64,000 nucleotides of DNA from an uncultured Lachnospiraceae bacterium. GTDB lineage: Bacteria > Bacillota > Clostridia > Lachnospirales > Lachnospiraceae. Below, one piece after another: positions 15,327 to 23,650 of the stretch. A program made the position numbers and the translations under genes. The notes beneath the pieces are model-generated. The model did not search any database and was not told the origin of the DNA. It saw only the letters and a list, made by a program, of their open reading frames with translations. Within the stretch, counting starts at the first letter, position 1. Every line of letters begins with the position of its first letter. The stretch covers positions 17,951 to 81,950 of the forward strand of contig URDN01000007.1 of the NCBI GenBank assembly GCA_900546495.1, read 5' to 3'.

Positions 15327-16824
15327 TTGGTACCTCCTGATATTTTCGAATAACAAAGTACATGGTCGTACCTGTCTTTTCTTTACTTGTCGCCCAGATC
15401 TTGCCACCGTGATCTTCAATGATCTTCTTTACGATGGACAGGCCGATGCCGCTTCCTCCGGTGGAAGAATTTCTGGAAGAATCTGTGCGGTAAAACCGAT
15501 CAAAAATATACGGCAGATCACGGGCAGAAATGCCTTTTCCATTATCCTCGATCTCAACCTGAATGAAATCACCCACGTCCTTGATCCGGACATTGATCTG
15601 TCCCTTTTGTTTGTCCATATATTTGATGGCATTTGTCACAATATTATTGATCACACGCATCAACTGCTCCGGATCTGCGATGATCACAATGTTTTCATCC
15701 GCATAGTTAAAATACGTCAGACCAATGCCCCTGGTCTCCAGATCCAGACCGATCTCCTCAATGCAGTCGTTAAAGTAGTCTGCCACATTGATCTTCTTAA
15801 AGTTATATGGGATGCGGTTCGTGTCAATCTTGGAATACAAGGTCAGCTCATTCAGCAGACGATCCATTTCATTTGCTTTATTATAAATCGTACGAATGTA
15901 CCGTTCCTGTTTCTCCGGGGTATCCGCAACACCGTCCAGAATACCTTCAGAATAACCTTTGACAGCTGTGATCGGCGTTTTCAGATCATGTGCAATGTTA
16001 CTGATCAGGGCACGGTTTTCCTTTTCTGCCGCCATTTTTTCTTCAGTAGATTCCTTCAGGCGTTTACGCATCTCCTCAAAATTCCGGCACAGATCTCCCA
16101 TTTCATCCAGTTCATCATAATCAATGGTAAAATCCAGATTTCCCTCTTTGATATTTTTCGTAGCAATCTGTAATTTCTTAAGTGGTACCATCGTTCCACG
16201 ATAAATCCAGATTGTCATAACTCCGGCAGTCAGTGCCAGAATCAACAATACCGATACCGCAATATCGATCATCAGACGCTTGATCTCCGGTTGAATACTC
16301 TCCGAAGATGTAATGATATAGACACTGCACTGATCATCATTGCTTCCTTCAAAATCTACCTGTTTCAGCAAAGACTGTGCATCGTTATCCACATAGTAAC
16401 CGGAAACGATATCCTTATCGCCTTCTCCGTATTGTGGCAGCTCCTGTTGCCACTGTTCATCACTGATCACGGAATTTCCATTATAACCATTATAAACAAG
16501 CTTTCCGTTTTTACAGAAAATCAGATAAGAGCTTTTTTCCTGCAATTTCTTATTTACTTCTTTCAGATAATCCTCTGATTCCAATTTTTCCGGATCCGTC
16601 TTTGCCAGTTTACAGATCTCTTCATATTCTGTCTTCGTGTATCTGCTCATCAACTGCAGGGAATTAGAAAGCACTCCCTGAGTATCCGCTGCTTCCAGAC
16701 CATAATTTTTCTGGATCGCTTTTGTCTGAATATGGTACAGACCCAAAATCGCTGCACCTGCCAGACCGATTGGCAAAATGATGATAATACAGAATGCGAC
16801 AATCAAGCGTGTCTTTAGTTTCAT
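15319..16824 (-). CDS. HAMP-containing sensor histidine kinase
   Basis: 501 aa from the ATG at 16824, supported by GGAGAT 6 nt upstream. Membrane helix about 5-28, extracytoplasmic sensor about 30-160, second helix in MIDIAVSVLLILALTAG, then HAMP. HisKA follows with the phosphorylated histidine in SNIAHDLKTPITAVKGY, and HATPase_c with N box INNIVTNAIKY, DNGKGIS and GGSGIGLSIVKKI. It is upstream of and overlapping its cognate OmpR-type regulator. The sensor domain is unassigned, so the signal is unknown. Confidence 0.93.
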   Translation of the reverse strand: MKLKTRLIVAFCIIIILPIGLAGAAILGLYHIQTKAIQKNYGLEAADTQGVLSNSLQLMSRYTKTEYEEICKLAKTDPEKLESEDYLKEVNKKLQEKSSYLIFCKNGKLVYNGYNGNSVISDEQWQQELPQYGEGDKDIVSGYYVDNDAQSLLKQVDFEGSNDDQCSVYIITSSESIQPEIKRLMIDIAVSVLLILALTAGVMTIWIYRGTMVPLKKLQIATKNIKEGNLDFTIDYDELDEMGDLCRNFEEMRKRLKESTEEKMAAEKENRALISNIAHDLKTPITAVKGYSEGILDGVADTPEKQERYIRTIYNKANEMDRLLNELTLYSKIDTNRIPYNFKKINVADYFNDCIEEIGLDLETRGIGLTYFNYADENIVIIADPEQLMRVINNIVTNAIKYMDKQKGQINVRIKDVGDFIQVEIEDNGKGISARDLPYIFDRFYRTDSSRNSSTGGSGIGLSIVKKIIEDHGGKIWATSKEKTGTTMYFVIRKYQEVPNE

Positions 16825-16925
16825 AGGTATCTCCATCTTTCTTATACTGTTTTTCATTATAACACGTCTGCTGTTTAATTTACATTCTGCAATCGTAAAG
16901 TTTTTATAAAATAGATATCTCACTT

Positions 16926-16962
16926 TTACAGTTCACACGCGCCTTTCGCAAAACGCCCTTTC
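16926..16962 (-). repeat. 3'-end fragment of the MITE-like element
   Basis: Carries the terminal TTACAGTTCAC and the adjoining CTTTCGCAAAACGCCCTTTC. On the minus strand the tail of the element ORF reads AERAFCERRV before its stop. The 5' half is absent. Confidence 0.6.
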
Positions 16963-17001
16963 AGCCTTCTGATTATGTGACTATCTTTTTGTACTTTCAC
17001 T

Positions 17002-17031
17002 AAAAAAACTGCCCCGAAGGGCAGTTTTTTT
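17002..17031 (-). terminator. terminator after malQ
   Basis: AAACTGCCC-CGAA-GGGCAGTTT with T runs, immediately after the malQ stop codon. Confidence 0.88.
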
Positions 17032-18508
17032 ATCGTCCATATAATTTTGTCATCTCTTTGATCTGCTCTGCAAACGCTTTTGTCAGACATCCGGATTTCA
17101 TTCTCCAACGCCAGTTATTTCCAAGCGTAGATGGCGTATTAATCCTTGCCTCACTTCCAAGTCCCAGATAATCCTGCAACGGAATGATGCACAGATTTGC
17201 CACACTTGCCAATGCAAGGCGGATAAAATCCCAGTGAATTTGCGTCTTTGGTGTATTTGCATTATTCATATATTTCTGGGATAATTTCAGATCATCTGGA
17301 TCTAAAACTTTATACCAGCCGCAAAGGGTATCATTATCATGTGTTCCTGTATACACCACACAGTTTTTCTCATAATTATGTGGGAGATAATCACTCTCTT
17401 CCCTGGAATCAAAAGCAAACTGGATCACTTTCATTCCCGGGAAACCGGAATCATGCAACAGCCGGCGTACACCATCAGTTAAAAATCCCAGATCTTCTGC
17501 AATTACATTTACATCGCCCAGTGCATCTTTCAAAACCTGCATCAGACTCATGCCCGGCCCCGGCTCCCAGTGTCCGTGTTCTGCCGTCTCATCACCCGCC
17601 GGAATGCTGTAATATTCGTCAAATCCACGAAAATGATCAATACGGACACAATCATATAATTTCAGGCACTGTGCAATTCTCCTTATCCACCATGCATAAC
17701 CGGTCTGTCTGTGATATTCCCAGCGATACAGCGGATTGCCCCATAACTGTCCGGTCGCGGAAAATGCGTCCGGCGGGCATCCCGCCACAGCTGCAGGCTT
17801 CAGTTCCTCATCAAATTGAAACAGCTGTGGTTCTGCCCAGGCATCTGCGCTGTCCAGAGCCACATAAATCGGCATGTCCCCGATAATCTGAATGTCCGCC
17901 TGCTCCGCATACGCATGCAGTTTTTTCCACTGGCAGAAAAACATATACTGCTGAAACTGATAAAACTGTATTTCATCATGCTGTCCATGCCATACCTGAT
18001 CCAGAGCTGCAAAATCGCGTCTCTTATATTTTTCTTCCCATTGAAGCCAGCTTGCTCCTTTATGCATATTTTTTATTACCATAAATAATGCATAATTTCC
18101 AAGCCACCAGTCATTTTCCTGACAAAAAGCAAAAAAATCATCTGACGGTTGTTTCAGAAAACGATCACAGGCCATACGCAAAATTTTATATCGGTTCTGG
18201 TAAAGCTTTGCATAATCAATAGATTCCGGATTCTTCCCGAAATCAAAACTGTCACACTCCTCTTTCGTCAGAAGCTGCTGCTCCACAAGCTGCTCCAGGT
18301 CGATAAAATACGGGTTTCCGGCAAAAGATGAAAAAGACTGATACGGAGAATCCCCATAACTCGTCTGTCCAAGGGGCAGCACCTGCCAGTTTTTTTGACC
18401 TGACTCTTTTAAAAAATCTACAAATTGATAAGCCTCTTTTGAAAAACATCCTATACCATATTTGGATGGAAGAGAAAATACCGGCATCAGAATTCCACTT
18501 GTTCTCAT
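17030..18508 (-). CDS. malQ: 4-alpha-glucanotransferase
   Basis: GH77 amylomaltase: transfers alpha-1,4-glucan segments between maltodextrins and releases glucose. 492 aa, full length. Recognised by the N-terminal MRTSGILMPVFSLPSKYGIG and QVLPLGQTSYGDSPYQSFS, the catalytic-nucleophile strand CVRIDHFRGFDEY and the acid region VIAEDLGFLT. VYTGTHDNDTL is also typical. Last gene of the co-directional alpha-glucan cluster, 30 bp after the second permease, and closed by a terminator. Together with glgP it would convert imported maltodextrin to glucose and glucose-1-phosphate. Confidence 0.95.
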   Translation of the reverse strand: MRTSGILMPVFSLPSKYGIGCFSKEAYQFVDFLKESGQKNWQVLPLGQTSYGDSPYQSFSSFAGNPYFIDLEQLVEQQLLTKEECDSFDFGKNPESIDYAKLYQNRYKILRMACDRFLKQPSDDFFAFCQENDWWLGNYALFMVIKNMHKGASWLQWEEKYKRRDFAALDQVWHGQHDEIQFYQFQQYMFFCQWKKLHAYAEQADIQIIGDMPIYVALDSADAWAEPQLFQFDEELKPAAVAGCPPDAFSATGQLWGNPLYRWEYHRQTGYAWWIRRIAQCLKLYDCVRIDHFRGFDEYYSIPAGDETAEHGHWEPGPGMSLMQVLKDALGDVNVIAEDLGFLTDGVRRLLHDSGFPGMKVIQFAFDSREESDYLPHNYEKNCVVYTGTHDNDTLCGWYKVLDPDDLKLSQKYMNNANTPKTQIHWDFIRLALASVANLCIIPLQDYLGLGSEARINTPSTLGNNWRWRMKSGCLTKAFAEQIKEMTKLYGR

Positions 18509-18538
18509 AATTCATATCCTCGCATTTTTGAGCATTTG

Positions 18539-19417
18539 TTAACCTTTGACTGCTCCTGCAGCTACACCTTTGATAATATATTTCTGACAGGTCAGATAAA
18601 ATACAATGATCGGTAAAATTGCAAGTACAAGCATTGCCATCATTGCGCCCATATCAATGGATCCATAGCCACCGCGCAGATACTGAACTGCCATTGGAAT
18701 GGTTGGCTTTTCACTGTCAAGTACCAGCGTCGGAAGCAGGTAGTCGTTCCAGATCCACATTGCATTTAAGATTGCAACTGTGATCATGGTTGGACGGAGC
18801 ATCGGGACTATTACTTTAAAATAAGTCTGAACCGGTGTACAGCCATCGATCATTGCTGCTTCTTCCAGGGAAATCGGAATCGCCTTGATAAATCCACAGA
18901 ACATAAACAGCGACAACCCGGCACCAAATCCCAGGTAAACCGGTATGATACCAAACATATTGCCAAGGTGAAGAAAATCTGTCACTTTAGACAGTGTAAA
19001 CATAACCATCTGGAATGGAACGATCATTGCAAATACAAACAGATAATACAATACTGTGGATAATTTGCATGTAACTCTTGTAATCCACCATGCAGCCATG
19101 GAAGTCAAAAGCACGATCACGATTACAGAGCAGATGGTAATAAAAGCAGATCTTCCGGCTGCTACCAGCAGTCCTGTTTTCTGAATACCATTCACATAAT
19201 TGTACATTCCGGAAAAAGTATCCGAATTTGGCAATGCGAACGGTGCATCACTGATATAAAGTTTGTTTTTAAAAGAATTCATCAATACAAGGAAAATCGG
19301 GAACAGGAAAGCCACAGCTAAAAGTGTCATCACAATCGTGATCACAATACCGGTACCTTTTGATACTGCCGGATTTTCAATGATCTCATTTTTGTTTTGT
19401 TTTCTCTTTTTCAGCAT
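18539..19417 (-). CDS. carbohydrate ABC transporter permease, MalG type
   Basis: 292 aa, six predicted membrane helices, first about 27-47 (GIVITIVMTLLAVAFLFPIF). The EAA loop that contacts the ATPase is EEAAMIDGCTPVQTYFKVIVP. Its first codon overlaps the stop of the other permease at 19417, so the two are translated together. The ATPase (MsmX/MalK type) is not in the window and must be supplied in trans, as is usual in Firmicutes. Substrate inferred as malto-oligosaccharide from malQ and glgP nearby. Confidence 0.92.
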   Translation of the reverse strand: MLKKRKQNKNEIIENPAVSKGTGIVITIVMTLLAVAFLFPIFLVLMNSFKNKLYISDAPFALPNSDTFSGMYNYVNGIQKTGLLVAAGRSAFITICSVIVIVLLTSMAAWWITRVTCKLSTVLYYLFVFAMIVPFQMVMFTLSKVTDFLHLGNMFGIIPVYLGFGAGLSLFMFCGFIKAIPISLEEAAMIDGCTPVQTYFKVIVPMLRPTMITVAILNAMWIWNDYLLPTLVLDSEKPTIPMAVQYLRGGYGSIDMGAMMAMLVLAILPIIVFYLTCQKYIIKGVAAGAVKG

Positions 19418-20259
19418 TAGTTCTCAACCTCCTTACGTCTTGTGAAGTATAACTGTGTCAGTGAGATTGCTGCTACGATAATAAAGAAAATAACCGCTTT
19501 TGCCTGACCGACACCTTCCCAGCCGTTCCTGTTGTAGAATGTCGTATAAATATCGTATGCCAGCATTGCGGTTTTCTTTGCCGGTCCGCCTGCTGTTAAT
19601 GCCAGGTTCTGATCGAACAGTTTGAAGCAGTTCGTAAGTGTCAGGAACAGACAGATGGTAACAGATGGCATTGTCATCGGAATAATAATCTTGTACAATG
19701 TCTGGAATTTATTGGCACCATCAATTTCAGCTGCCTCAATCAATTCTGTCGGTATATTTTGAATACCGGCAATGTAAATGATCATCATATATCCGATCAA
19801 CTGCCAGTTTGTCAGAATGACCATGCCCCAGAAACCATATTTGGGGTCTGCTGTAATCGTTACATTAAAATGTGCCAGCACGCCGTTGATCAGTAATTGC
19901 CAGATATAGCCAAGTACAATTCCTCCGATAAGATTTGGCATAAAGAAAATGGTTCGAAAAATATTGGTTCCTTTTAATCCCCGTGTCAGTCCATATGCCA
20001 GAGCAAAGGAAATTACATTAATTGTAATTACAGATACAACCGTAAATTTCACGGTAAATAACAGTGCATTCATAAAATCTTTGTTCGAAAATGCCTTTAC
20101 ATAATTTGCAATTCCAACCCAGTGTGCATTTGTAACTGTCGTAAATTTACAGAATGAAAGCACGATTCCCATAATAAATGGAATGATGAAAAACAGGGTA
20201 AATGCAATCAATGTAGGTAATACAAAAAGAGCAAAATATTTTTTATATGTCTTTTGCAT
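19417..20259 (-). CDS. carbohydrate ABC transporter permease, MalF type
   Basis: 280 aa, six membrane helices; N-terminal helix FALFVLPTLIAFTLFFIIPF. EAA loop ELIEAAEIDGANKFQTLYKI. Partner of the MalG-type permease, which it overlaps by one base. The gene is separated from the upstream binding-protein gene by almost 300 bp of strongly structured sequence, so it may be expressed at a lower level than the binding protein. AGGGAGGGAGA precedes the start as a ribosome binding site. Confidence 0.92.
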   Translation of the reverse strand: MQKTYKKYFALFVLPTLIAFTLFFIIPFIMGIVLSFCKFTTVTNAHWVGIANYVKAFSNKDFMNALLFTVKFTVVSVITINVISFALAYGLTRGLKGTNIFRTIFFMPNLIGGIVLGYIWQLLINGVLAHFNVTITADPKYGFWGMVILTNWQLIGYMMIIYIAGIQNIPTELIEAAEIDGANKFQTLYKIIIPMTMPSVTICLFLTLTNCFKLFDQNLALTAGGPAKKTAMLAYDIYTTFYNRNGWEGVGQAKAVIFFIIVAAISLTQLYFTRRKEVEN

Positions 20260-20306
20260 AAATCTCCCTCCCTACGGATACAAATGTTTTCTTCACAAAG
20301 CAGAAG

Positions 20307-20531
20307 AGGAGGCGGCCGATGACCGCCTCCTGTCCCCTGAGAATCCTATCTAATGATGCCAGGGTCAAAAGCCTGAAACCACGATGTGCTTGCACAGGAG
20401 TGGTTTTATGGCTTAATGACCCGCCCCGATATGAGCATAAAAGTGGAGCGTCAGCTTCACGATATGCGAATATTGGGTAGAATTGTGGGAGTACGAAGTA
20501 CGGAACAATTCGTACGGCATCTTTTACCCCC
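20307..20531 (-). other. structured intercistronic region between binding-protein and permease genes
   Basis: This 296 bp gap holds several hairpins. GGAGGCGG/CCGCCTCC (about 20308-20329) is perfect. A nested set GGGTCA..TGACCC, AGCC..GGCT, AAACCAC..GTGGTTT, GTGC-TT-GCAC spans about 20362-20432. AGTGGAGC-GTCA-GCTTCAC is near 20452. GAATTGT..ACAATTC sits inside GGGTA..TACCC (about 20475-20528). Weak T runs suggest partial termination and mRNA protection rather than full termination. GATATGAG and GGGTCAAAA recur rearranged near 59168-59185, so part is probably a dispersed repeat. Confidence 0.6.
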
Positions 20532-20555
20532 CAACATCATCTAATACGACTACGA

Positions 20556-21923
20556 CTACTCAGCTGTTGCTTCTTTCTCAGATGCCCACTCATCTACTGT
20601 ATCTGATACTACAGCATCCCATTCTTTATTGCCATTTGCATACTCAAGAAGAGATGCGCCATAATCATCTTTGAATGTCTGGCTTGGGAATGTTGTAAAG
20701 TTCCACGGTACAGTTGTAAGGGAATCATCTTTCATGTATCTTACTACTTCCTGTGCTAACGGATCAGAAGAAATCTCATCATCGCCAAATGTGCTGAACG
20801 GTGTGATAAACTGAAGATCATTTGTTACCATCTCTTTTCCTTCATCAGAACTGAACACCCATTTCAGGAAATCCAAGGATGCTTTCTGATCTGCCTCAGA
20901 TGCATTGTTGTTTACACACATGTAGTTTTCTGTACCGATGCACAGTCCCTGTGTCTCTTCACCTTCTACGCCTGTATAAATCGGCATAAATTTCACGTTT
21001 TCTTCTTTTACTACGTTACCACTTACTTTGCTGATCTGAGACCATGCCCAGTTACCATTCTGAACCATAGCAGCTTTTCCTAATGCAAACTCTGCCATAG
21101 AATCATCTACTGTCTTGGAACCAACCATTGTAGGCTCAACCGTGGAGTTGTTCAGATACAGGTCAAAAATATTTTTAAAGTTCTCATTATATTTGAAAGA
21201 AATCTCGTCCTCATCTTTTACATCTGCATCTTTGTACTCATAGTAAATTGGAAGATTCATCAGATGTGTCTGCCATCTCCAGTCTTCACCTGGTGCAAAG
21301 GATGTGGAAGCAAATACACCATCAATGCCAAGATCATCTTTGTGCGCTGTCATATCTTCTACAACTGCCTTTAATGTATCAAAGTTTTTGATGTCATCCA
21401 TGGATGTTGCTTTTGCGCCCGGAAGAGCAAAATACTTATCCATGATTTCTTTATTATAGATAATTCCGTATCCTTCTTCTGCAAACGGAATGCCGTATAC
21501 ACCATCACCTTCTGTGATTGCGAGATCTTTATCTACCAGCATATTGTAAAAATCGGTATCCTTCAGATCTGCACAATACTCTTTCCAGGACTGATATCCA
21601 ACCGGTCCGTTGATCTGGAATAAAGTAGGAGCATCACTTTTAGCCATCTCTGATTTCAGTGTCTGCTCATACTGATTGGATGCTGCTGTCTTTACTTTTA
21701 CCGGAACACCTGTCTCCTTAGTATATTTTGCTGCAATTTCTTCCCACTGATCTGCAATCTCCGGTTTGAAATTCAGGTAATATACAGATCCTTCTGCACT
21801 GCTTCCTTCTTTCTCAGCTCCTGCGGAAGACGTATCTCCACCTTTCGCTCCACCGCAGCCTGCTAACATACCGGTTACTGTCAATGCGGACAGACACACT
21901 GCCAAAAATTTTTTCATTTTCAT
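20556..21923 (-). CDS. extracellular sugar-binding lipoprotein of the ABC transporter (MalE type)
   Basis: 455 aa. Lipoprotein signal with lipobox LAGC at about 19-22, then a Gly/Ser/Ala-rich linker. The mature domain is a family-1 solute-binding fold (VYYLNFKPEIADQWEEIAAKY, a classic start; FALGKAAMVQNGNWAW and FLKWVFSSDEGKE later). It captures sugar outside the membrane and passes it to the two permeases downstream. Maltodextrin is the likely ligand from malQ and glgP in the cluster, but residues alone do not settle it. GGAAAGAGGG lies upstream of the ATG. Confidence 0.93.
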   Translation of the reverse strand: MKMKKFLAVCLSALTVTGMLAGCGGAKGGDTSSAGAEKEGSSAEGSVYYLNFKPEIADQWEEIAAKYTKETGVPVKVKTAASNQYEQTLKSEMAKSDAPTLFQINGPVGYQSWKEYCADLKDTDFYNMLVDKDLAITEGDGVYGIPFAEEGYGIIYNKEIMDKYFALPGAKATSMDDIKNFDTLKAVVEDMTAHKDDLGIDGVFASTSFAPGEDWRWQTHLMNLPIYYEYKDADVKDEDEISFKYNENFKNIFDLYLNNSTVEPTMVGSKTVDDSMAEFALGKAAMVQNGNWAWSQISKVSGNVVKEENVKFMPIYTGVEGEETQGLCIGTENYMCVNNNASEADQKASLDFLKWVFSSDEGKEMVTNDLQFITPFSTFGDDEISSDPLAQEVVRYMKDDSLTTVPWNFTTFPSQTFKDDYGASLLEYANGNKEWDAVVSDTVDEWASEKEATAE

Positions 21924-21952
21924 AAAAAATACCCTCTTTCCTTTTCATTATC

Positions 21953-21978
21953 GTATCAAGTGCATACCTCTTTGATAC
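21953..21978. promoter_or_regulatory. inverted repeat upstream of the binding-protein gene
   Basis: GTATCAA and TTGATAC, 12 bp apart, 30 bp upstream of the lipoprotein start. A dyad of this kind could be an operator for the YesN-type or AraC-type regulator; no second copy was checked genome-wide. Confidence 0.3.
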
Positions 21979-22006
21979 TTATAATTTTATAGAAAGAGGG
22001 TCATAT

Positions 22007-23650
22007 TTAATACAAAAGATTTTCAAGAATCATGTTCTTTTTCCACGATTCTGTAAAAAAATCAAAATAGGATATTGGTTCTTCTCCTGTAATGATCTTC
22101 ATAAAAGCCAGTGTCTCCATATCTGTCATATCCTGCGGTAACTCCCGATGTGAATACGGTACATAGTCTTCATTAACATAAGACACATCTGCCTCTTCAA
22201 TCAGCCGTACTGCCTGAATCCGTGAAGCATAGGCAGCCCAGTAAACAGGATCTCTGTCTCCATCAAGGAATCTGCGGCAACTGTCATAATAAGCCGATTC
22301 CAGAGAATTCATGGAATCTGTCTGTCGCGGATAATGCAAAGCCAGCCAGATATGATCTGTTGTTGTAAACACAGCATTGCTGAAATCACAGTTTGCCACA
22401 AGCGGACGTGCCGTGGTATCAACCCCACGTTTCTGGTACAGGTCAATTTCTTCGCTCCCATCGTGACGGTATCGCGCATTGTCAAAAAGTGCGGTCATAA
22501 TCTTCATGACAATCTCCGGATGCTCATATCCTTTTCGCACCACGATACAGGGAGATGTTTTTCCATATATGTAAGAATGAACTTCTCCATACTCATCAGC
22601 GATCACATATGGTTTCCACTCCGCCCCCGGATTTGCCTCCACCGCTTCTATCAGCGGATTATTCGGTGCCCACCACCAGCCAAAAAAAGCTCCACAGCGG
22701 TTATCACGTATCAGTTCTCCGATTTCTCCCGGTGTCCGCATCATATAATCCTGATCCAGAATACCATTTTCATACCATCCATGAAGATATTCCAGTGCCT
22801 GCCTGGTCTCTTCCGTTAATGATCCATAGACATAACCGTCATCACTATCCTGCAGCCATATCCCCGGATAGGCATGAAATACGGAAAAAACAGGATCCAC
22901 AGAGAAATTCGAAGAACCGTTCCCATACAATGTTGCCATACATGGCAATCCGATATTTCCATTTTCTCCCGGATCATTTTCCCGGAATGCCTGGATGATC
23001 TGCTCCACATCAGCAAGCGTCGACGGTTCCGGAAGTCCCAGTTCTTTCCGCCAATCTTCCCTCACCCAGAACAGATTACATCCATAATAAACCTGCGTGG
23101 AAGGAAGTGCCATCAATTTTCCATCAATGGTCACAGATTCCAGTAATTCTTTTCCATAACTGCTGTACATGGATTTGATCATACTGGAAGTTGCCTCCTG
23201 ATAAGCATCTGATAAATCTTCAATCATGCCATACTCTGCCAGTTTCTCTACATCCTCCGGACCAGATACCAGCATCACATCCGGCAGAGTATTTTCAGCA
23301 ATCATCCGCTGGACATACAGATAATAATTTTCATCCCCTGACACTTCCATGACGTCTTCATTTTGTACATTAAGTGTTTTTTTCAAATATCGTGTATAAG
23401 CATTATCCTCATAAGTATCGCCATCCGGCATACCTGAATTACCGGAAGCAGTCATTTTTGCCAGTGTATAGGTCACTGTCTCCGGATAGGGTATCAGCGG
23501 TGATTTCTCCGCTTTCTCCCAGGAGATGGCTGCCTTTTCATCCGCTTCCCGTTCTGCCACATCACGGTTAATTTCAAATGACGCCATACCTAGAAATACA
23601 CATATGATTCCCATAACGATAGCCTGTGCCCCTCTTTTGCTATGACTCAT
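22007..23650 (-). CDS. membrane-anchored solute-binding-protein homologue associated with the YesM/YesN system
   Basis: 547 aa. The N-terminus is a signal anchor (about 9-25, AIVMGIICVFLGMASFEI) without a lipobox cysteine. The rest is an extracellular family-1 binding fold, with LPDVMLVSGPEDVEKL, MALPSTQVYYGCNLFWVREDW and a C-terminal WAAYASRIQAVRLIEE region. It starts inside the end of the kinase gene (11 bp overlap; GGGGAGAG upstream). This position and the anchor instead of a lipid suggest a periplasmic-side sensor partner for the kinase rather than a second transport receptor. That is inference from arrangement. Confidence 0.78.
   Translation of the reverse strand: MSHSKRGAQAIVMGIICVFLGMASFEINRDVAEREADEKAAISWEKAEKSPLIPYPETVTYTLAKMTASGNSGMPDGDTYEDNAYTRYLKKTLNVQNEDVMEVSGDENYYLYVQRMIAENTLPDVMLVSGPEDVEKLAEYGMIEDLSDAYQEATSSMIKSMYSSYGKELLESVTIDGKLMALPSTQVYYGCNLFWVREDWRKELGLPEPSTLADVEQIIQAFRENDPGENGNIGLPCMATLYGNGSSNFSVDPVFSVFHAYPGIWLQDSDDGYVYGSLTEETRQALEYLHGWYENGILDQDYMMRTPGEIGELIRDNRCGAFFGWWWAPNNPLIEAVEANPGAEWKPYVIADEYGEVHSYIYGKTSPCIVVRKGYEHPEIVMKIMTALFDNARYRHDGSEEIDLYQKRGVDTTARPLVANCDFSNAVFTTTDHIWLALHYPRQTDSMNSLESAYYDSCRRFLDGDRDPVYWAAYASRIQAVRLIEEADVSYVNEDYVPYSHRELPQDMTDMETLAFMKIITGEEPISYFDFFTESWKKNMILENLLY

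Noticed and set aside
16926..17108. 60-aa minus-strand frame ending in GRFAKGACEL
   Set aside because: It runs through the end of malQ and a fragment of the MITE-like element; the apparent conserved tail is the repeat read in an alternative frame.
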